NCBI RefSeq assembly: GCF_004664715.2
Contig: NC_051063.1
Location: 116,236,829 to 116,300,828 of the forward strand
Reading direction: 5' to 3'
Length of the DNA stretch: 64,000 nt
Source: Peromyscus leucopus
Taxonomy: Eukaryota > Chordata > Mammalia > Rodentia > Cricetidae
Positions within the stretch are counted from its first letter, which is position 1. The number at the start of each line of letters is the position of its first letter. Of this stretch, positions 12,346-24,797 are shown in pieces. The notes under the pieces were generated by a model. That model was not told the DNA's origin and did no database searches. It saw only the letters and a program-made list of their open reading frames with translations. The translations under genes and the position numbers were made by a program.

Positions 12346-12659
12346 TTAAGTCCTAATTAGTCATTTCCTCCCATTGAATCTAGTTCTGCATCACCCTGGC
12401 TTGTAATTTCTGTTGATTCTTGATGGGTTCTCTCTAGGACCTCTGCTAATAAAAGGGATGGGATCCACTTCACTGGGCAGTTATTCCATTGGGAAAGAGC
12501 TGAAGTAAGTCTCACATCTTGGAGAAGGAATAAATTTTAGTAGCCATAAATTCTGTGTAGGACACATGTGCCTTGGAGGAGGCTGTCTTAATCTCTGCCT
12601 AGAGTTCCCTTTTCAGACTTCAGAGTCAAATGTTACTAGAATAGTCTGTGCTGGGGTTT

Positions 12660-12790
12660 CTGGGATCATTTGGCCATGATTTACCAAGTACTTACTATGT
12701 CCCAGGCACTGTGCCTGGTACCAACTCTGCTGCAGTGAACAAAACAGCATACCTGAACACATGGCTTCAGGCTAGGTTAGCCGGGGTCTC
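12660..12790 (+). mobile_element. L2 LINE 3' fragment
   Basis: The stretch 'agtacttactatgtcccagg' followed by 'cactgtgcctgg' and 'cagtgaacaaaac' is the signature of the ancient L2 3' region. Confidence 0.6.
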
Positions 12791-13900
12791 CTTGGCTCCT
12801 GTCTATCACATCTTGACACACAGTGTGAACAGCAAAAAGTCATGCCATGTCTGGCACACTATACCGTGGGTCAGCGCTGTTAGGAAGGGCTGTGGATTCC
12901 AGTGGGAACTGATGTGATGGTCTGCCCTCTGTGTTTGCATCTGCTTTCCTACATGATGCCGTGTCCTTGAGGCTCCAGTTCACTGTGATTTTAAAGCCTT
13001 TGTGATTCTATTAAATCAATTCAGCAAACATTCAATTTTCTAAGTACTTACTGAGCTTAGGAAGTCAGTGGAATTGACATCACTAATGCTTCGGCATGCT
13101 TCTTGTCTTCATGCAGTCAGTCTAGCTTTGGGAAACAGAGACAAAAGTAACTCAGAGTGACTCAAAGCTCTGCTTTGGTTCTCTTTCTGTGAGCACACTT
13201 TAACTGGGATTTCCTCTCTTTGTGTCTCCAGGGAACAGCCTATGTCTTATTAAGACCCTTAGGTCTTTTTAAGACAAGAATCCATTTTCATCTACTTCTT
13301 TGTAACTAGATTCTTGTGAAATTTAAGTATGAAAGACTTTCAAGCATATAAGGAAACTCATATATGTTTTAATACCTTCTATAGACAAAGCATTTAAGTA
13401 GATTATTTACATAATTATATAATTCCCAAGTAATAGGAAATAGTATCTTTATTTTGTAGTAGGACAAACTAAAATCAGCAAAGACAAACAACTTGCCCAA
13501 GTGAACAGATGAGTTGAGAGTAAAACTCAGTTTGACTCCAAAGCCCTATATGTTTTTCATAATACTAGGGTTCTTCAAAGTTGGTACTGTTGGATTTGGG
13601 GACAGATAATTCTCATTGTTTTCATATATTGCATATTTTATGGTGTCTTACATCATCACTAAGGATATGTCCATAGCATTTCCAATGTTTGTGATAGTCA
13701 ACATCTTTTCCTTGATATTTCCAAATATCTCACAATTAAAAAACATTACGATATGCTAGACTAAAAGAAAGCATCCATTAAATTACCTAATTTTTCTGTA
13801 TTGCAGAGAAAATTTATGTAGGGTAGCATGTTGGGAACTCTGGCAATACAAAGCTGTATGTAGCATTCTACATTTGAGTATGTTAGTAAGATGGGATTAA
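12790..13900. other. Intergenic sequence, no gene seen
   Basis: A probable MIR in minus orientation lies at about 13430-13545 (acaacttgcccaagtgaaca). Otherwise unrecognised. Confidence 0.5.
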
Positions 13901-13903
13901 AAT

Positions 13904-13972
13904 GGCTGGGACTCTAGCTCAGTGATAGAGCACTGGTCTACCATGCAAAAAGCTCTAAGTTTGATCCTTAGC

Positions 13973-13974
<2 letters not shown>
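13904..13974 (+). mobile_element. ID SINE
   Basis: The tRNA-Ala-derived body is seen: ggctgggactctagctcagt, gatagagcactggtctacc, then ctaagtttgatccttagcaa. It retains A- and B-box-like sequence. Its tail has become the CA repeat that follows. Confidence 0.8.

Positions 13975-14021
<47 letters not shown>
13973..14021. repeat. (CA)n microsatellite at the ID tail
   Basis: About 24 uninterrupted CA units. Confidence 0.97.
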
Positions 14022-14024
<3 letters not shown>

Positions 14025-14039
14025 AATTGAAATCAAGAA

Positions 14040-14235
14040 AAGATTTTAAGATTGGGTGAGGTCAACAGTGTAGCTCAGGGAGTAAAATGATTTTTGTCAT
14101 AGCTGATAACCTGAATTTATCTGATTCCCAGGATAAGCATCCTAGGAGAGAATGAACTTCTAAAAATTTTCCTCTGTCTCCACATACATGCCATGACATG
14201 TGCATGCATGCCCATACAATGAATAAATAAATTAA
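14040..14235 (+). mobile_element. RSINE1/B4-like SINE
   Basis: A tRNA-like head (agtgtagctcagggagtaaa, ctgaatttatctgattccca) is followed by a tail with cacatacatgccatgacatg and AATAAATAAATT. Confidence 0.55.
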
Positions 14236-16190
14236 ACAAATAATTTAAAAGTGCTAGGACTTCTTACAGATATCGCAATCTATTTCATCTACCAAGAGGG
14301 GGAAACTTTTGAAGTGAAGCACTGTCATCTCTTCAATGATCTGACCAACTTCATCAACACCCTAGCTAACTGTTTCTTGTCCATTGAGCTAAGATCAAGT
14401 GTAACAGCCTTAAGTGGTGAGACAACATATGAATAGTTATTATCACAATCATAACAATTATGTTAAAAGATTGACAGGCTTTTGCTGATTTTAAAAATAA
14501 AGATGTTGAGGCTGAGAGAAATAGTCAGGTATGTCAAATCATCCATCTGTGAAAAGGAAAGGCCAGAATACGCATTCATTTCTGTCTGTTTCCAGCCAGA
14601 GTTCAGAAGCATCTCAAACACTGGACAGTCACAGATGCTGTAAGAGACCCAAGTGCAAGCAGTTGCCATAAGCCTCAGAAGTAAAGTGAAAACAGCAAAT
14701 TAGGCATTAGTTTCAGTGTGGTGTAAAATGAGAATATTAATCATTCATATTTGGAGAAGACAGCCCAGATGTCTAGAGACATTAGCCTGCTTATGCAGCA
14801 TAAATGAAGACATCACTTTGTCTAATGATCATTTAAGAATCAAATTGTAGTATGTGTTTGCCTCAAACATGGAAGGCTGGTTCTGACTATTGACATATTA
14901 AACTTAGGCAAATTAGGAACACTGGGGCAACAGACAGAAACCGTTAAAACATAATTTTGATAGGTTAGGAGAAAAGAAACACCACTAATATAATGTTCTT
15001 TTTGTTCTCCCTAGTGAAATGCCTGGAATATGGCTGTGTGAGGCCTGATTTTCTATCTCGTGATCTAGTAACAATGTCAGCAGAGAGTTTGCCAGTCTGT
15101 TCCATTGGGAGCCCATCTGGCACCGTGCAGAGGTGCTGTTATGAGAGGAAATGGTCAAGCTCACAGTGCCACTGGTTTCAAACAGTGTCAAGTATTTGTT
15201 GGGTGAGTCTTTTTAGACTTGATTCTGCCCACTCTGAAATATAATGTATTGCCATCTTTGTGACCCCTCGGTTTCACTATTCCCCCAAATATTTTTTGTT
15301 TCATTTAAAATATCAATCTCTCTGGGATATTCAGATGGATATTTTTCCTGTTTTGAGGAGAGGTGTTTAATAAATAATAAAAGACAAAATATTTAAGCTT
15401 AGCAATTAGATGGTAATTCCATGGTGCTCCGATATGTCTATCTATAAATATTCCTTCTTTATAAATGTATCTTCATGTAACTGTCTCGGAGTTGCTTATG
15501 AAAGACAGAATTTGTTCTGTATAGTAAGTGGTAAACATACACTTGCTGCCTTCAATTAACCCAAGTGAGGCAAAAGAACATTATAGAAGAAGAATTAAAC
15601 AAAGAACTTAGAGACTTTGGCTTCTAGTTCCCAGTTCCCACTGGCTTAGCTTGGCTTCAGTTAGTGACTGAGTTTCTGTAGATTGAATACATCTTAACCC
15701 TCCAACCCAACTCATACTATGTATCTCCTAAATCTCCAGTAACTGAAAAACTGGACTCATAAGTTTGTTCAATGCCTACAGGTTCCACTTTATTGAAGTT
15801 TATGTAAATTCAGTAATCGCAGTCAAACATATAAGTCAAACATATCATTTTGTATTTCATGGAATTACCATGCAAATTCAAAACCACCACAACATGCACA
15901 ATAAATGTTAGCTGGTGAGACAGTGGTTATGGCAGCCCTTTTGAAAAGTTTATAGGTGGGAAATCTAGAATTTTAATTAGTTATTTTTGAAATCCATATC
16001 CTTTAGATACCTATAGTATCTGAATATGACTTTTCCTTGGCATAACTTGATACATTTTACTACTTTTACACACAAAGTTTAGAGTTCTAGTAAGAAGCAA
16101 AATAGTCAGTGGAGTCCACTAGTACAGAACATGAGATGAATTATTTATTAGTAGCTTAGGAATGTCTCAGTTTGTTCCTCTGGCAGAGTG
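14236..16190. other. Intergenic sequence, no gene seen
   Basis: A possible MIR in minus orientation lies near 14430-14560. The frame at 14993-15244 has no similarity, signal or splice context that I can support. Confidence 0.5.
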
Positions 16191-16191
16191 T

Positions 16192-16500
16192 TCTGGTTAG
16201 CTTTAACTGTCAACTTGGCACAGTCTAGAACTATATGAAAAGAGAGTCTCATGTAAAGAATTACCCAGATCAGACTGACCTGTGGCCATGTCTATGGGGA
16301 GATATCTTGATTGTTAATTAATGAAGGAATGCCCATCCCCTTTTGGGTGGCACCACTCTGGGCAGGTGTTCGTGAGCTATACAAGAATTTAGAAAACATG
16401 AGCCTGTAGGTGAGGTAACAGGATGCATTCTTCCATGGTTTATGCTACAAATTCCTTCTTAAGTTCCTGCCCGGACTTCCTTCAATGAGGGAAAGAACAA
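16192..16500 (-). mobile_element. MaLR LTR, MT-like, antisense
   Basis: The block order is the reverse complement of the MT LTRs at 5249 and 39172: ctgtcaacttggcacagtct, then gatatcttgattgttaat, tgggcaggtgttcgtgag and acttccttcaatgaggga. Confidence 0.75.
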
Positions 16501-16586
16501 GAAGTAAGAGGAAAGGAGGGAGAAACTTGGGTTACATATGATCTTCACTCATTTGCTGGAAATTCACTTGTTAAAAAAGAATGCTT

Positions 16587-18813
16587 TGCAATCAACAGAT
16601 TTGATGCAGTCCCCATCAAAATCCCACCACAATTCTTCAAACACCTCAAAAGAACAATACTCAACTTCATATGGAAAAACAAAAAACCCAGGATAGTTAA
16701 AACAATCCTGTTACAATAAAGGAACTTCTGGAGGCATCACCACCCCTGATCTCAAGCTTCACTTTAGAGCTATACTAATAAAAATAGTTCAGTATTGGCA
16801 TAAAAAACAGACACATGGATCAATGGAATTGAATTGAAGACCCTGACATAAATTCACAACCTATGAACACCTGATTTTTGACAAAGCCAAAAATATACAA
16901 TGGAAAAAAGAACGCATCTTCAACAAATGGTGCTGGCATAACTGGATGTTAATATGTAGAAGGCTGCAAATAGATCCCTATCTATCACCCTGCATAAAAC
17001 TCAAGTCCAAATGGATCACAGACCTCAACATAAATCCAGTTACATTGAAGCTGATAGATGAGAAAGTGGGATGTAGCCTTGAACACATTGACACAAGAGA
17101 CTATTTCCTGAATATAACACCAGCAGTACAGACACTGGGAGCAATAATTAATATATAGGACCTCATGAAATTGAAAAGCTTCTGTAAGGCAAAGGACACT
17201 ATCAAGACAGTCTACAGAACGGGAAAAGATCTTCACCAACCCCACATCTGACAGAGGGCTGATATCCAAAATACATAAAAAAAACTCAAGAAACTAGACA
17301 ACAAAATACCAAATAACCCTACTAAAACGGGGGTACAGATTTAAACAGAGAATTCTCCACAGAAGAATCTCAAATGGCCAAAATACACTTAAAGAAGTAT
17401 TCAACATCCTCAGCTATCAGGGAAATGTAAATCAAAATGACTCTGATATACCATCTTACACCTGTCAGAATAGCCAAGATCAAAAACACTAATGACAGCC
17501 TATGTTGGAGAGGATGTAGAGTAAGCAGAACACTCCTCCACTGCTCATGGGAATGCAAACTTGTATAGCCACTTTGGAAATAGAAAATTGGGAAGCAATC
17601 TACCTCAAGGTCCATCAATACCACTCTTGGGCATATACCCAATGGGTTACTCAACCATACCACAAGAACACTTACTCAACTGTGTTCATAGTAGCATTAT
17701 TCCTAATAGCCAGAACCTAGAAACAACCTAGAAGTCCCTCAACAAAAGAATGGATAAAGAAATACACAATGGAGTGAAAAAAATGGTATCATGAAATTTG
17801 CAGGCAATAAAAAAAATCATTCTGAGTGAGGTAACCCAGCCCCAGAAAGACAAACAGTGTATACTCACTCATAGGTTGATATTAGATGTAAAACAAAGGA
17901 TAACCATAATACAGTCCTCAGCTCCAGATAAACTAGGTAACAAGGACTCTAAGGGATGTGTTGATCTCCCTGGGAAGAGGAAATAGATATATCCTGGGTA
18001 ACTGGGGGCAGGGGGTGGGTAGAGAGGATCAGGATAGTTGAGTTGGTGATGGGACACAGAGAGAGAGAGTAGTAAAAGAGATATCTTGATAGAGGAGGCC
18101 ATTATGAGGTTAGGGAGAAACCTGGTGCCAGCAAAACTCCCAGGAAACTACAAGGATGACTCCAGTTAAGACTCCTAGCAATAGTGTAGAGGGTGTGTGA
18201 ACTGGCCTTCCCCTGTAATCATATTGGGGACTACCCTAATTTTCATCAAAGAGCTTTCATCCAATGCCTGATAGAAACAGATGCAGGGATCCACAGCCAA
18301 GCACTGGGCTGAGCTCCGGGAATCCAGTTGCAGAGAGGGTAGAGGGATTATATGAGCAAGGAACCATCAAGATCATGATGGGAATACCCACAGAGACAGC
18401 TCACCTGAGCTTGTGGGAGCTCATGGACTCTGGATGGACAGCTAGGGAGCCAGCATGGGAGTGACCTAGGCTCTTTGCATCTGGGTGACAGTTGTGTAGC
18501 TTGATCTTTTGTGAGGCCCCTAGCAATGGGACCAGGACCTGTTCCTGATACATGAACTGGCTCCTTGAAACCTATTCCCTATGGTGAGATGCCTTGTTCA
18601 TCCTTGAGGCAGTGGGGAGGAGCTTGGTCCTAACTCAACTTGATATGCTGTGCTTTCAAGGGAGACCTTACCCCATCTGAATGGAGAAGGAGGAGGAGTG
18701 AATGGGGGAGCAGTTTGAAGGGAGGTAGGGTGAAGAAACAGGAGGAGAGGAGGAAGGGAAAATGTGCTTGGTATGTAAAATAAAATAAAGAAAAAAAGGA
18801 AAATATTTACAGG
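16587..18813 (+). mobile_element. L1 3' end (ORF2 C-terminus and 3'UTR) with 14-bp target duplication
   Basis: The insertion is 5'-truncated. ORF2 DNA is recognisable from 16587 to about 17880 but broken by stops and frameshifts. The 3'UTR follows, with a G-rich run near 18000 and a tail of A with scattered G/T at 18775-18800. The flanks share AAAAAAGAATGCTT at 16573-16586 and 18814-18827, so both ends are exact. Confidence 0.95.
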
Positions 18814-18827
18814 AAAAAAGAATGCTT

Positions 18828-19950
18828 AGAAGGTGATATAGATTTATTAATTTTCACATGATATTGAAAATTTTACTTATGAGGACATATGTATAACAAA
18901 TACTTCTAGTTTATTTTAGACTATTTAATATCATTTTCACTTTATTATTAAACACTCTTTATTGGGCTAGAATCAGAGACAGAAACAGAAAGAGAGAGAA
19001 GAGGGACCACTTGTGACTTAAACTTTCTCAAAATAGTTGCTTATTTCATTAATGCACAAGGAAATTTTACCACTCCATTCCACTATGGAACAGTATTTCA
19101 TAATGCTGCCTAATGATAAGCATGGCACCTCATCATTTTTCATGTTCTCCTAATAACACAACACAAGAATATTACACAGCTCATTCAAGAAGGGAGAAAC
19201 ACACATACACATGGATATTGGATAAGAATGGCAGTGATCCACCCGAGTGTGCTAGTGTACTTTCCTTAAAAACAAACTAATTAAAGGAAACCTTCTATTT
19301 GACTAAGGCCTCCACATCTAATTACCAAGGTAAAGAAGTACAAGTTGGGGGTGGGGAGGACGCAGAAAACATCACCACAGGCTTGCAAGCAGCAAAAGCT
19401 TAACTATAAACAAACAAACAAACAACAATAATTCCAGAAAACTGTTTAATTTGTTCACTAAGTCGTGAGGAAAAATAGAAAGTTATGAATGGTGGAAGAA
19501 GACCAGAAAGGCATATCAATAAAAGTTGATTCTACAAATTGGAAAAAAAAAAGCATACTGAAAACCATGTGTCTCTTTTCTTGGTACATGAGACATATTT
19601 GCTTAGGGTATCTTTAATCATGGTATTTGGGATTTATCTTTTTTTTTTTTTTTTTTGAGGGTCTAGTGCTTACCAAATGTTATCCTTGATACTAGGAATT
19701 GATCAGAAAATAAATACCCACCTTATATATGACACATATTCTAGTGGGAAATAATCACATTCAGAAATTTGCTGAAATCTCTAGGGAAAGATAAGACTTC
19801 ATACTATATTTTTTTCATTGGTCCATGATTCTTGATTTTTCATTTTGCCACCCTGTTGCAATCTTTGTATGGTCAGAGTTCTGTTGAGTCCAATATTTAA
19901 CAAGCTTTTGGCATCTCCCTCTCAGCTCCAGGTATGAAGGGAGAGTTTAA
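18828..19950. other. Intergenic sequence, no gene seen
   Basis: A poly-T run lies at 19639-19657 and a short CAAA repeat near 19410. Nothing else was recognised. Confidence 0.55.
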
Positions 19951-19962
19951 GAGTTATCTTTC

Positions 19963-20122
19963 GCCGGGCGGTGGTGGTGCACAACTTTAATCCCAGCACT
20001 CAGGAGGCAGAGCCAGGCAGATCTCTGTGAGTTCAAGGCCAGCCTGGGCTACCAAGTGAGTCCCAGGAAAGGCGCAAAGTTACATAGAGAAACCCTGTCT
20101 TGAAAAAACAGAAAACAAAAAA

Positions 20123-20174
<52 letters not shown>

Positions 20175-20184
20175 GAGAGAGAGA
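19963..20184 (+). mobile_element. B1 SINE with (CA)n tail and 12-bp target duplication
   Basis: The head gccgggcggtggtggtgcac through 'gcgcaaagttacatagag' is nearly consensus. The A-rich tail has turned into about 23 CA units (20126-20172). The flanks share GAGTTATCTTTC at 19951-19962 and 20185-20196. Confidence 0.97.
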
Positions 20185-20196
20185 GAGTTATCTTTC

Positions 20197-22480
20197 AGCG
20201 CAATATACAATGCTCTGTGAAGGCTCGCTTTGCAAATATTACCTTTTCTGTGGCTTGTTTTGCAAATATTGCCCTTTCTGTAGAACAGCCATGTTTTATA
20301 AGTTCAATAGAAACTAAGATTTCCCCTATAATTATTGAATCAAGGTGGTACACAATAAGCCTCATCTCCTGTTATCAAATAGTCCAGATATTCTTCTTGC
20401 CCTTGGAACTCACTTTTAATCCTTTTTCTTCAGTATACAATGCATGAGATTCTGGGATTTTAAAGGTGTTTGAGAGTGGGGAACTGCTGAAAGGGGTGGA
20501 GAAAGAAATAGATAAATTCTAAAACTACTTTCCAGAATCATTGCACCTTCAAAAGCAGGTATAGGCAACAGAATATCTCAATATGTTTTTCTGTTCTCTT
20601 GGGAAGAGATACTATATCAAATAGTAGAGAAGAAAGGAGTAGGGAAGTCTTGATTTTTACTTTTCCACTCAAAATCTGTGTGATGTGTGTCTCTGGGCAA
20701 GCCAGTCAACCCAACTAATATATCTTACTAATATACAAACAGGCATATTCATAGTAAGTCCTTGTAGGGTTGCTATGAGAACTGAATTATGTACTTAGTT
20801 AGCATGGATATTGGGTAATGGAGAGTGACCTTAGATTGTAGCCCAGAAATGCACTTTTCAGTTTATGATCACTGTGACATAGAGGAAAGTGTCCTTGTGA
20901 TTTGATCAATTGTCCTGTTTGAAATTTACATTTGAGATTCAGTTTTCTGTATCTTTACAGAAGGAAAGCTGGGAAGTGACATATGGGGCAAAGTTATTAT
21001 AAATTTAGAAGCTGCTGCCTCATTGAAGGAGGGAGCAAATCTGAAGTGACCCAGCTCTGCAAAGACACTGCTTTGTTTTAAAATCACCAAAGGAGTAGGG
21101 GCCCTTCACTGACATGATTTAGAATTTAAATGTGTGCTTTGTCACAGAGGGTTAGACATCTAACAGGTTTACCTGATTGCTGAAACCCTCTCTAAGAGGC
21201 ACCCTGACTCTTTGCTGGCTCACTGCACAGCAGAGGCATTGACAGCAGTTCACTACTTTCGTTCTTGCTGGGTGAGCTGCCATTTCAAAACACTGCCAGA
21301 GGTGACTTTTAAAGACCTCACCCCAGCTTTGCTACAAATTCTAATAAATACATACTATTGCCACAAAATGTATCTTGCATCTCACATCCTTACTAAACAT
21401 TTACAGATGGTATTTTTTTTCTTTATGGAGTTTTGTTTAAAAAAATGTGAAAACACTATCTCTCTAATAAGTAAATTAGATTACTTCAGATCTTGCTTCC
21501 TTCTGTGCCTCAATCTGTGTCTAAAATAAGACAATAAGAATTAGAAAACACAGGGCAATATGCCGTGTTTTGTCCAGAGGAGTGGTGGTAAGTAGTTAAA
21601 TGCAAGGGCTTTGCACTGAAAGACTTGTGGATTTCAGTTCAGTGGAGATACTGTGTGAAGTGGATTAAATAATTTGATCATTCAAGTTTTAACTGAAAGT
21701 AGACATAAAACCAAAGCAGGCAAACAAACAAACAAACCAATACCACAATTCTAAGCAAATCCTGTTGGCAAATATCTGTAACTCCAGTATTTGAGGGACT
21801 GAAGCAAGAAGACCATGACTATAAGGCTATTCTGGGCTCCACAGACTATTCTAAGCTAACTTGGGCTACATAGTAAGCCTCTATCTCAAAGCAAACAAAC
21901 AAACAAACAAAATAAACTAAATAAATGAAAGAAAAAAATCACTTAATTCCATGTGATATCTCTCCTGTCAGTTTCCTGTTGGGGTGTAATTTACTAATAA
22001 GGAAACACCCATATCCAATGGTAACCAACATCTGTGAAGGCAGGGTGCATTTTTATAAGTTCATGTACTTCCTTGGGGCTATTTCCCATTCACTCTCTGC
22101 TGTTCCACTCCAGAGACAACCACCGTTCTGACTTATTTTATTTTAAATTAGGTTTCCCTTAAATGAATCAAACTATAAATGTAAGAATGGATTTGGAGTG
22201 CTTAGAATATTTGTTGTTGCCTAGTAAATGTTCACTTAACTATTTCCCTTATTATTAATAATATATCCACACAAAGAGAAAACTACGACATTGATGAATC
22301 ATCAGTGCTAGTGGCAAAAACATGAGAAAGTCCAGATTAACAGAAATGGGGTTACATAAGGGTAGAAGTTTTGAAAAAATAACTAGAAGCAGGAGGTTGT
22401 TTAACACCTGTTGAATGACTGCTGGATGCCAACATTATGTCAATAGTATATTTAATTTAATAATAATATGTCAAAGTAGA
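20197..22480. other. Intergenic sequence with old SINEs
   Basis: No gene was seen. A plus-strand MIR lies at about 20665-20800 (tctctgggcaagccagtca, then gggttgctatgagaact). A weaker MIR lies near 21590-21680. (CAAA)n runs lie at 21718-21738 and 21890-21911. Confidence 0.5.
21755..21925 (+). mobile_element. Old B1-type SINE
   Basis: Diverged B1 blocks: ctgtaactccagtatttgag, gaagcaagaagaccatgact and gcctctatctcaaa, ending in (CAAA)n. Confidence 0.55.
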
Positions 22481-22481
22481 T

Positions 22482-22483
<2 letters not shown>

Positions 22484-22536
<53 letters not shown>
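22484..22536. repeat. (CT)n microsatellite
   Basis: About 26 uninterrupted CT units. Confidence 0.97.
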
Positions 22537-22537
<1 letters not shown>

Positions 22538-22589
22538 GACACAGACATTAAGCAGCCCTTAATATAACATTACATCACTAAATAACAGG

Positions 22590-23025
22590 TGTTATAATTT
22601 AAAAATGGCGGGCCCAGGTCTTGGCCTGTTGGAGTGGGTGTGAGAGAGAGAGAGAGACACCATGCAGACAGCGCTCAGTGCTCATGTAGAGGATTTTATT
22701 AGCTAAAGGGAAGAAGGGACACAGAGGGGAGCTCTGGAGATAAGGGCCTAGGAGAGGAGGAATAAGAAAGAGAAAGGAAGGGAAGAAGAGACAGGAAAGG
22801 GGGAAGAAAGGAGGTGCAGACGCCACCTCGTGGGAAGAGAGAGGAAAAGAGAAGGGAGGAAGGGTTTGCTTTTAATAACGAGATTCAGTGCATGTGTATA
22901 TAGACTGAATCCACCCAGAGCATGTTCACTGTAGGACCTGGGCTCTGTAGGTATTTGCCTGAATGTTAGCAAATGCATCCTGTCAGGTCCTCAAGGGTGG
23001 GCCAGGTGATGTCTAAATGCTAACA
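22590..23025 (-). mobile_element. Solo LTR with TGTTA/TAACA ends and 5-bp target duplication
   Basis: On the minus strand the element starts TGTTAGCATTTAGAC and ends AATTATAACA, perfect 5-bp inverted ends, over 436 bp. It contains a purine-rich middle and an AATAAAATCC polyadenylation motif. ACAGG flanks it at 22585-22589 and 23026-23030. I cannot name the family. Confidence 0.78.
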
Positions 23026-23030
23026 ACAGG

Positions 23031-23631
23031 GACGAATTTAAGCCTTCTCCCAGCTCTAGAGCTCCAGCATTTCCACTAGAAAACTGGGACTCCTGCATTA
23101 GAAAGCAGCACAGGAAAGGACAAGGACACTAGTTGAGCCTGAAAATAGAAACACAATCATAATGGTGTTTGCTTTCCAAATATTATTTCATCTAACCATC
23201 AGAAATACCATTTTTCCTCCTTTTAGTTGTGTGGAATCTGCAGTGCAAAAGAGCTGAGCATCTATGTGATTTTTCTTTAGCTTCAACTGTCAATTGTTTA
23301 CTTTTCAAGAACAGAAACTAACTAACCAACGTAATGTGTTCAGGTACAAAAACTGGAAAATGAGGCACAATATCAGTTCTAAATAAGTGGACCCTCTCAT
23401 TAAAAGCAAATTTAATGTTATGGGTGTAGCTTCTGACATTACTAAGAGACACAATCTCACAGCAAGCTCCTTGATCCTCGATCCTGTGGCTCTTAAAATC
23501 TCTCTGCTGTCTCTTCCATGTTATTCCTAAACCTTAGGTGTGGGAGTTGGTTTGTAGAGATACTAGTTATCCAACAGCAAATGAGCACCCTCTAAAACAC
23601 ACATACAAGCAACATCAAACAGGCTGAACAG

Positions 23632-23632
<1 letters not shown>
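23031..23632. other. Intergenic sequence, no gene seen
   Basis: No recognisable exon or repeat. Confidence 0.5.
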
Positions 23633-23633
<1 letters not shown>

Positions 23634-23692
<59 letters not shown>

Positions 23693-23695
23693 TAT
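23634..23695. repeat. (TA)n microsatellite
   Basis: About 31 TA units with one interruption near 23684. It sits immediately before an L1 3' end. Confidence 0.97.
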
Positions 23696-23860
23696 GAAAT
23701 ATGGATGTATGCATCTATATATGCATGAAACAACAATAAATAAAAAACAGATGCTATGAATTCAGAAAAGAGCAATGAGGGGGTATATGGGAGGGTTTGG
23801 AAGAGAGAAAGGATGTAATTATAATATAATCTCAACAAAAAGAAAAAAGAAAAGAAAATT
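23696..23860 (+). mobile_element. Old L1 3' terminal fragment
   Basis: Blocks 'ggatgtatgcatctatatat', 'gctatgaattcagaaaagag', 'gggtatatgggagggtttgg' and an A-rich tail match the very end of an older muroid L1 3'UTR. Confidence 0.65.
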
Positions 23861-24094
23861 ATGTATGGATTGTGTTAAACACCTCATTATTAATTTAGTT
23901 GTGTTTACTTTGGATAATGGGTCAATTAAATTGTTTTTTAAACTATTTTTTAAATTTTTATTATATACTTCATGTGTGGGAGTACTTACTGATTGATAAA
24001 TAGAGCAATAAAGAGCTCTAAACCTTATACAATCTTAAAGTAACCCATTAAAACACAGGACATATGTTGTAAGAACAATTAATAAAAAAAAATG

Positions 24095-24234
24095 CAGGCC
24101 CTTTCTTCTCCCTCTCTCTCCAGATGGAATGCACTGCCTCACCTTATTCTGCCTCACCATTGGCCAAACAGCTTTATTTATCAACCAATCAAAGCAACAC
24201 ATATTCACAGCATACAGAAACACATTCCACAGCA
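24095..24234 (-). mobile_element. ERV LTR 5' part (same family as 10466-10847)
   Basis: The minus strand starts TGCTGTGGAATGTG and continues with GATTGGTTGATAAATAAAGC, the LTR start and U3 block shared with 10466-10847 and 53846-54191. Its 3' part is missing or rearranged, and I found no target duplication. It sits inside older ERV sequence. Confidence 0.7.
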
Positions 24235-24534
24235 CTAGATAGTTACAGTTACAATCTTCTTGTATCTTAGCTAGAACATATTAGTACTAGAGTCAGAATC
24301 TTCAAGATAGGACAGTTATTGAAGTAATCCTGGTAATTTGCCATTTACCTATGTTCTGGACATTTCTGGACATTTAGCATGTCTTTCTTGTTGGATGTTA
24401 TTCTTGTTAGTTGTAATTCCATTTTTGTTTATGTTATTACCCTTTGTTTTTCCTGGACAGTATTTGATAATCATTCTTATTGTATATAGTTTGCATTAAG
24501 ACTAGAACCTTCTTATCGAGACAAAAAGGGGAAA
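24235..24534 (+). mobile_element. ERV internal 3' end with polypurine tract
   Basis: Ends in aaaaaggggaaa (24523-24534), a polypurine tract, directly before an LTR. The same internal sequence recurs at about 54830-54986 (attcttattgtatatgg, then accttcttatttagacaaa). Confidence 0.75.
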
Positions 24535-24797
24535 CGCATTCTTTTTGCTCCACCCATGACCTTGGGCTAAATGGCCCAAAGGAGGCAGTGCTTCCTGTCA
24601 TTGTACATGACCTCTTTTAAGGAGTGGGAGAAAGGATGTAATTATAATATAACCTGTGAGGTGGATTCTTTCCTGGTCAGATCAGAGGATGACTTCTGCT
24701 GTCTACTCTGTTCTGTAATCATGAGTGTATTTCCTCAATTTATATATTAATAAATTCTGTTACCCATTTAATAGACTCACATGGATTGATCATAATA
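24535..24797 (+). mobile_element. ERV LTR, 'tgctccacccatgacc' family
   Basis: Shares cacccatgaccttgggct, aggaggcagtgcttcct, ctgttctgtaatcatgagtg and 'gactcacatggattgatc' with the LTRs at 30442, 32343 and 54987. The initial TG is mutated. About 24628-24652 departs from the other copies (see findings). Confidence 0.8.
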
